DNA from: Terebella lapidaria
Taxonomy: Eukaryota > Annelida > Polychaeta > Terebellida > Terebellidae
DNA length: 64,000 bases
Assembly (NCBI GenBank): GCA_949152475.1
Contig: OX424562.1
Location: 868,001-932,000, forward strand
Reading direction: 5' to 3'
The position numbers were made by a program, and so were the translations under genes. Under the pieces are notes generated by a model, which had not been told where the DNA came from, did not search any database, and was given only the letters and a program-made list of their open reading frames with translations. Position 1 is the first letter of the stretch; each line of letters opens with the position of its first letter. Below, piece after piece: positions 59,850 through 64,000 of the stretch.

Positions 59850-62447
59850 GTGCCGGTCCACTGCCTCCCAGTTCACTTTTGTTTTTGGCGAGCTCCTGTC
59901 AACAACAACTTTGCGTCGCTCGCGATTGCCCCTTTGAAGTTTGGATTTTGGAACTTAGCTGTTTCTACGATGGAATCGTCTTCTGTCAGGAGATGTACCA
60001 AGTGTGGACACTTCTTGGTTCCTCTCGATCTCGATCCTCACGATCGCTGTCCGTCTTGCAGACCGTTTGTTTGCTGTGCGTCTCAGCGCTGTCAGATCTG
60101 CGAATCTTGGCCCGATGACAGATTCGACAGGATAGATCAGCGTAGGATCGACAGGGAGAAGAAGAGGTCGCGTTCTGCTGATCGACGATCTCTGGATTCC
60201 TCTTCCTCCTCTCGTCTTGATTCCCTCGAACAGACGGTTGGGAATTTGCAGACATCCACTGCGTCCATGTCGGCGATGTTGTCGTCCCTGGTTGGGAAAG
60301 GAGTTGCGACACCGGCCACCCCCACGGTGGATGAAGTTCCGACGCCGCTTCTCTCTGGTGACCCGTTCGTCGGCGGCAACCCCCCGAGCCACAGTCCAGC
60401 TGACCAGCCTTCGTGTTCCTGGGGTTTGCCTTCGTTGGACCCGATCTTCTCGGAGCCAGTTGACTCGGCCACGGTGGATTCCCGTTCCCAGGCTGCCGAG
60501 ACCTGCGAGTCGGTCTCGGAGGAACAGTCAGGTGAAGGCAGGGGCCCCGTTGGTCGTGCCAAGTGTGCCCCCCCCGACTACTCCACCGTCCAGCTCTCCG
60601 ACGGCCCTGTTGATGTGCTTGTGGTGGACAAGTCTCTCGCTGGTAGCCCGGGCCGTGTTCAGCACCGTGACGCCTCTTCAGCCCAGGGTACCTCTTCTCC
60701 AGCCGCAGCGGTGCCGCGCGGGTGCTTACCCGACCGTGACCGTGATCAGCAGCCACCGGTGGTCAGCCTGGGGGTTTCTCAGCCCAGTGTTCTGCCCCGC
60801 GATCTTCCACCGTCCGTCAGTCGATGCGCGGACAGCCGGTCGTCTTCCTCCAGTGTTCTTCCAGCGATGGGCCGCCCGTCCTCGCCTGACCGCCGCCACC
60901 GTCCAGCTCGGCCTGTGGATCAACACCGTTCCGGCGATTGGGATCGTCCGTCCTCCAGCCGCGCGGATCGGTTCCGTGATTGGGTTTATGATCATCGTCG
61001 TGAATATGACTTTGACCGTGCTTACCATGAAGAGTTGGATCGTTACTACCGTTCCGGCCGTTCTCGTGACGATAGGGACTACTACTACCGTCGGGAGCGT
61101 GCGGACCGCAGGGACTACTCCTCCAGGGATTCTCGCGGTAGCCGTGGAGAGAAAAGCTCACGCTCGGACTACGACCGTGTGAGGGAGCCCAAGCGTCCCG
61201 CTTCAGACCACGCCTTAGGTCTGAAGGTGAGCAACACGCGTCCGAGTCATCCTCTGTTGCTGTTTTGGAGCCTCCAGTCTCGTTGCCTCCCCCCCCCGGC
61301 AGACCAGACCTCGGATGAACCTCCAGTCAAGAAGCCGCGGGTGGCTAGCCCGGCTAGGTCTGCCGACTCCTCAGCTACGGCCGGTACCTCCAAGCCTTCC
61401 TCCTCCAAGTCTGACGACGACACCTTTGCCCAGGTCCGCGTTTGGGTTCAGGAGGCCTTCCCTGACGAGATCGAGCTACCTGCAGCCAAGGGGACTTCTT
61501 TTACGTCGGTGGGTGAGTGTGTGCTCCACGCCCGTCAGCAGCAGGAGCCGGACGTGCGCTTCCCGTGGTCCGAGGGTATCTCGTCAGTGCGGACTCTAGT
61601 GGAGAAGATCGTCCCAGTCAATGGACAGCCCCTACGAGCCGGCAAGTTCGCCCCGTGCTTCCAAGGACAGTTAAAGCACTACCAGACTACGGATTGCGGT
61701 AGCACTCTGGAGGCAGCGGCGGTGAATGACGACCTGTCAGTCATCGCCCCTGGGCTCAAGTCCTCGAGTGTTACTGCTACACTTTCGGACTCAGATCTCA
61801 AGACCTGGGAGTCTTACCCGCGTCGGGTACAGCTGGTTGCCAACACCCTCGACTGGCTCTCGGGCCTCCTCAGCGTGCAGGTCGACCGTCTGGCCCCCGG
61901 TTCGGTTCCAGCGGACGCCGATTTGGACACGGATGCCACTGTTCAAGTACCGGTGTCGGAGTTGCTGCGCATCAAGAGGACTCTTTCCTCCGTTAACAAG
62001 TGTGTGGGACAGATTACGAAGGAGTCGCACGTGGAGTGGGCCAACGTTGTTCTCAGGCGACGGGACGCCTTTCTCAAGAGATCTACCTCCAAGCTGTCGG
62101 ACGCCTTCAAGTCCAAGTTACGCACGTCCTCGGTCTTTGGTCCTCACCTCTTTGACCCGGATGTCCTGGCCAAGGCAGGCCAGGCGGTTGCCCAGGAAGC
62201 GGACCTTCTCAGCAAATTTAACTTAGTTAAATTGGTGGAACGCCAGGAGAAGAAGCCTGCGGCATCCTCTTCCTCGTCGTTCAAGATCCCGAAGGTCAAG
62301 GCCACGGAGTCGAAACAGCAGTCTCAGTCGTCTCAGTTTTCTAAGGGCTCCAAGTTTGACAAGAACAAGAAGTCAACTAACTCTTCACGTGAAGGTCGCG
62401 GCGGCAGTGGATCCTCGTCTTCTGCCAAGCCTCAGCCCCGCTCCTGA
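59850..62447 (+). other. Gag-like ORF of the DIRS-like element
   Basis: An ~865-residue frame. Near the N-terminus a Cys-rich module (RRCTKCGHFLVPLDLDPHDR, then CPSCRPFVC..CQIC) has the look of DIRS ORF1 zinc modules. A Ser/Arg/Asp-rich disordered middle follows, then a more compact C-terminal half (DEIELPAAKGTSF, YPRRVQLVANTLDWLSGLLS) and a Lys/Ser-rich tail. It presumably binds the element's RNA. Part of a fossil element. Confidence 0.7.
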
Positions 62448-62550
62448 TGTGTCCCAGACGCTCCCACGGAACCACGATTCGGATGTATCCCCCGTGGGAG
62501 CTCGTCTTCAGGCCTTTTGGCCAGTCTGGGATACGGAATTCGAGGACTGT

Positions 62551-64000
62551 CTAGTAACTACCATACTGCGTCACGGGTATCGGATTCCCTTCAGTCAGGT
62601 GCCTCCTCTCTCCCCTCTACCGATAGCGTTCGCATCCTACGCCCCTGGGTCGGAGAAGTTTGTGGTCCTGGACGCCCTCGTGTCCGAGATGCTCCTCAAG
62701 GAAGCCACGGAGAAGGTGACCCAGAACTCTCCGGGCTTCTACAGTCGTCTGTTTGTCGTCCCCAAGCTCACGGGCGGCTGGCGACTGATAATCGACCTCA
62801 GTCCCCTGAACAAGTTTGTCTCCAAGGAGAAGTTTTCCATGGAGTGCCCACGGACGGTTCTACTGTCTCTGCGCAGCGGGGACTGGATGACGTCCATATA
62901 TCTGAAAGATGCCTACTTTCACATCCCGATTCATCCCTCATCACGGCCCTACCTTCGTTTCCAGTGGGGCAACGTGGTCTACCAGTTCCGTGCTCTGTGT
63001 TTCGGCCTCTCCACCGCCCCATTCCTGTTCACCAGGGTGTTTCAGCCGGTATCGGCGTGGGCGCACCGCAGGGGGATTCGTCTCACGAGATATCTGGACG
63101 ATTGGCTGATTACGGCCACGGACCAGCAGACGGTGGCCGCACACACGGACCAGATCGTTCGGCTTTGTCAGCGAGTCGGTCTCATCATCAATTTCAAGAA
63201 GTCCGACTTGGCTCCTTCCCAGCGTGTCACCTACCTCGGGATGGACATCGACACGCAGTCCTTCCTGACACGTCTGACGGCAGATCGTATTCAACGTTTG
63301 AACGGCGTTCTACGGTCTTTCTCCATCGGGGTTCCCGTCGCGGCGGTGGTGTTCCTGAGGCTCCTAGGTCACATGGTGTCGCTAGAGAAGATCGTCCCTG
63401 GTGCACGGTTGCGCATGCGGTCGATCCAGTTCCACTTGAAGGACCACTGGTCTTCCGAGCAGGACTTGTCAACTCTGGTTCCGGTGGTTTCCGCTCTCCA
63501 GCCAGATCTCCTCTGGTGGTCCGATCCGGTCAACCTGCTACGGGGTCATCCGATTCACGAGTTGGAGCCCGACTTTCTCCTGTTCTCCGACGCGTCTCGT
63601 CAACTAGTAACTACCATACTGCGTCACGGGTATCGGATTCCCTTCAGTCAGGTGCCTCCTCTCTCCCCTCTACCGATAGCGTTCGCATCCTACGCCCCTG
63701 GGTCGGAGAAGTTTGTGGTCCTGGACGCCCTCGTGTCCGAGATGCTCCTCAAGGAAGCCACGGAGAAGGTGACCCAGAACTCTCCGGGCTTCTACAGTCG
63801 TCTGTTTGTCGTCCCCAAGCTCACGGGCGGCTGGCGACTGATAATCGACCTCAGTCCCCTGAACAAGTTTGTCTCCAAGGAGAAGTTTTCCATGGAGTGC
63901 CCACGGACGGTTCTACTGTCTCTGCGCAGCGGGGACTGGATGACGTCCATATATCTGAAAGATGCCTACTTTCACATCCCGATTCATCCCTCATCACGGC
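62551..64000 (+). repeat. 1,053-bp direct repeat inside the DIRS-like element
   Basis: Sequence from 62551 (CTAGTAACTACCATACTGCG) recurs from 63604, with no difference noticed up to the window end. The RT region is therefore at least partly present twice. Either a very recent tandem duplication or an assembly artefact. Confidence 0.85.

Larger units (their letters stand above)
59675..64000 (+). mobile_element. DIRS-like tyrosine-recombinase retroelement, right part outside window
   Basis: A leader starting near 59675 (TATGCTAAGCGATACTTACC) resembles DIRS-type terminal repeats. It is followed by a long gag-like reading frame (~59.85-62.45 kb) and then a reverse-transcriptase region (~62.6-63.5 kb). 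RT hallmarks visible are GGWRLIIDLSPLNKFV, DWMTSIYLKDAYFHIPI, YLRFQWGNVVYQFRALCFGL and TRYLDDWLI; the LDDW active site and the order fit DIRS-type RT. An RNase H start (FLLFSDAS) appears near 63.58 kb. The methylase-like and tyrosine-recombinase parts expected for the family would lie beyond the edge. The visible part looks whole apart from a 1,053-bp internal direct repeat. Likely young. Confidence 0.8.

Noticed and set aside
59955-60756. Minus-strand ORFs of up to 256 residues opposite the DIRS gag-like frame
   Set aside because: GC-rich antisense shadows of the plus-strand frame, with no domain features.

Overview
The window looks like animal nuclear DNA, most likely from a marine lophotrochozoan such as a mollusc. 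The evidence is spliced gene fragments with GT-AG introns, AT-rich intergenic DNA, DIRS-type and gag-only LTR retroelements, a pogo/Tigger transposon, and large satellite arrays including minisatellite-cored elements of a kind known from bivalves. I cannot name the species. There is no bacterial or organelle signature. Well over half of the window is repeats or mobile elements; only one fragment looks like an ordinary host gene.

Layout. 1-1213: GC-rich 5' end of an LTR element on the minus strand, cut by the window edge. 1.2-5.7 kb: old repeats, namely two minisatellite-cored element copies, a LINE 3' fragment and a 568-bp foldback MITE. 5710-18042: a 12.3-kb DNA element with imperfect ~52-bp terminal inverted repeats and a perfect 8-bp target-site duplication (GAGTTTCA on both sides). 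Inside it are two oppositely oriented arrays of a 139-bp satellite and, between them, a minus-strand gene for an OTU-type cysteine protease with a Tesmin/TSO1-like CXC cysteine-rich domain. 18667-19168: the first two coding exons, minus strand, of a monocarboxylate-transporter-like (SLC16/MFS) gene. 19439-26596: an LTR retroelement that has a gag with a zinc knuckle but no visible reverse transcriptase, integrase or protease. 26.8-29 kb: small repeats and an inverted copy of the minisatellite-cored element. 30.35-49.45 kb: a 19-kb array of a 53-bp unit. 49.6-51.28 kb: an array of a 38-bp unit. 51.46-55.95 kb: a ~390-bp tandem repeat interrupted by a 2.8-kb minisatellite-cored element. 56.87-59.13 kb: a pogo-type transposase gene in three exons ending in a PHD-like zinc finger. 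59.68-64.0 kb: a DIRS-like retroelement that runs off the right edge.

How it fits together. The strongest candidate for an undescribed system is the 12.3-kb OTU element. Its ends and target-site duplication show that the satellites and the protease gene moved, or were once mobilised, as one unit. It landed about 0.6 kb downstream of exon 2 of the transporter gene, and the gag-only LTR element sits about 0.27 kb upstream of that gene's start codon, so the transporter fragment is bracketed by two mobile elements. No transposase is visible in the OTU element, so it would need a helper in trans, or the OTU/CXC protein has a role in its movement. The arrays show recent higher-order duplications (3,743 bp and 1,800 bp); in an assembly these could also be artefacts.
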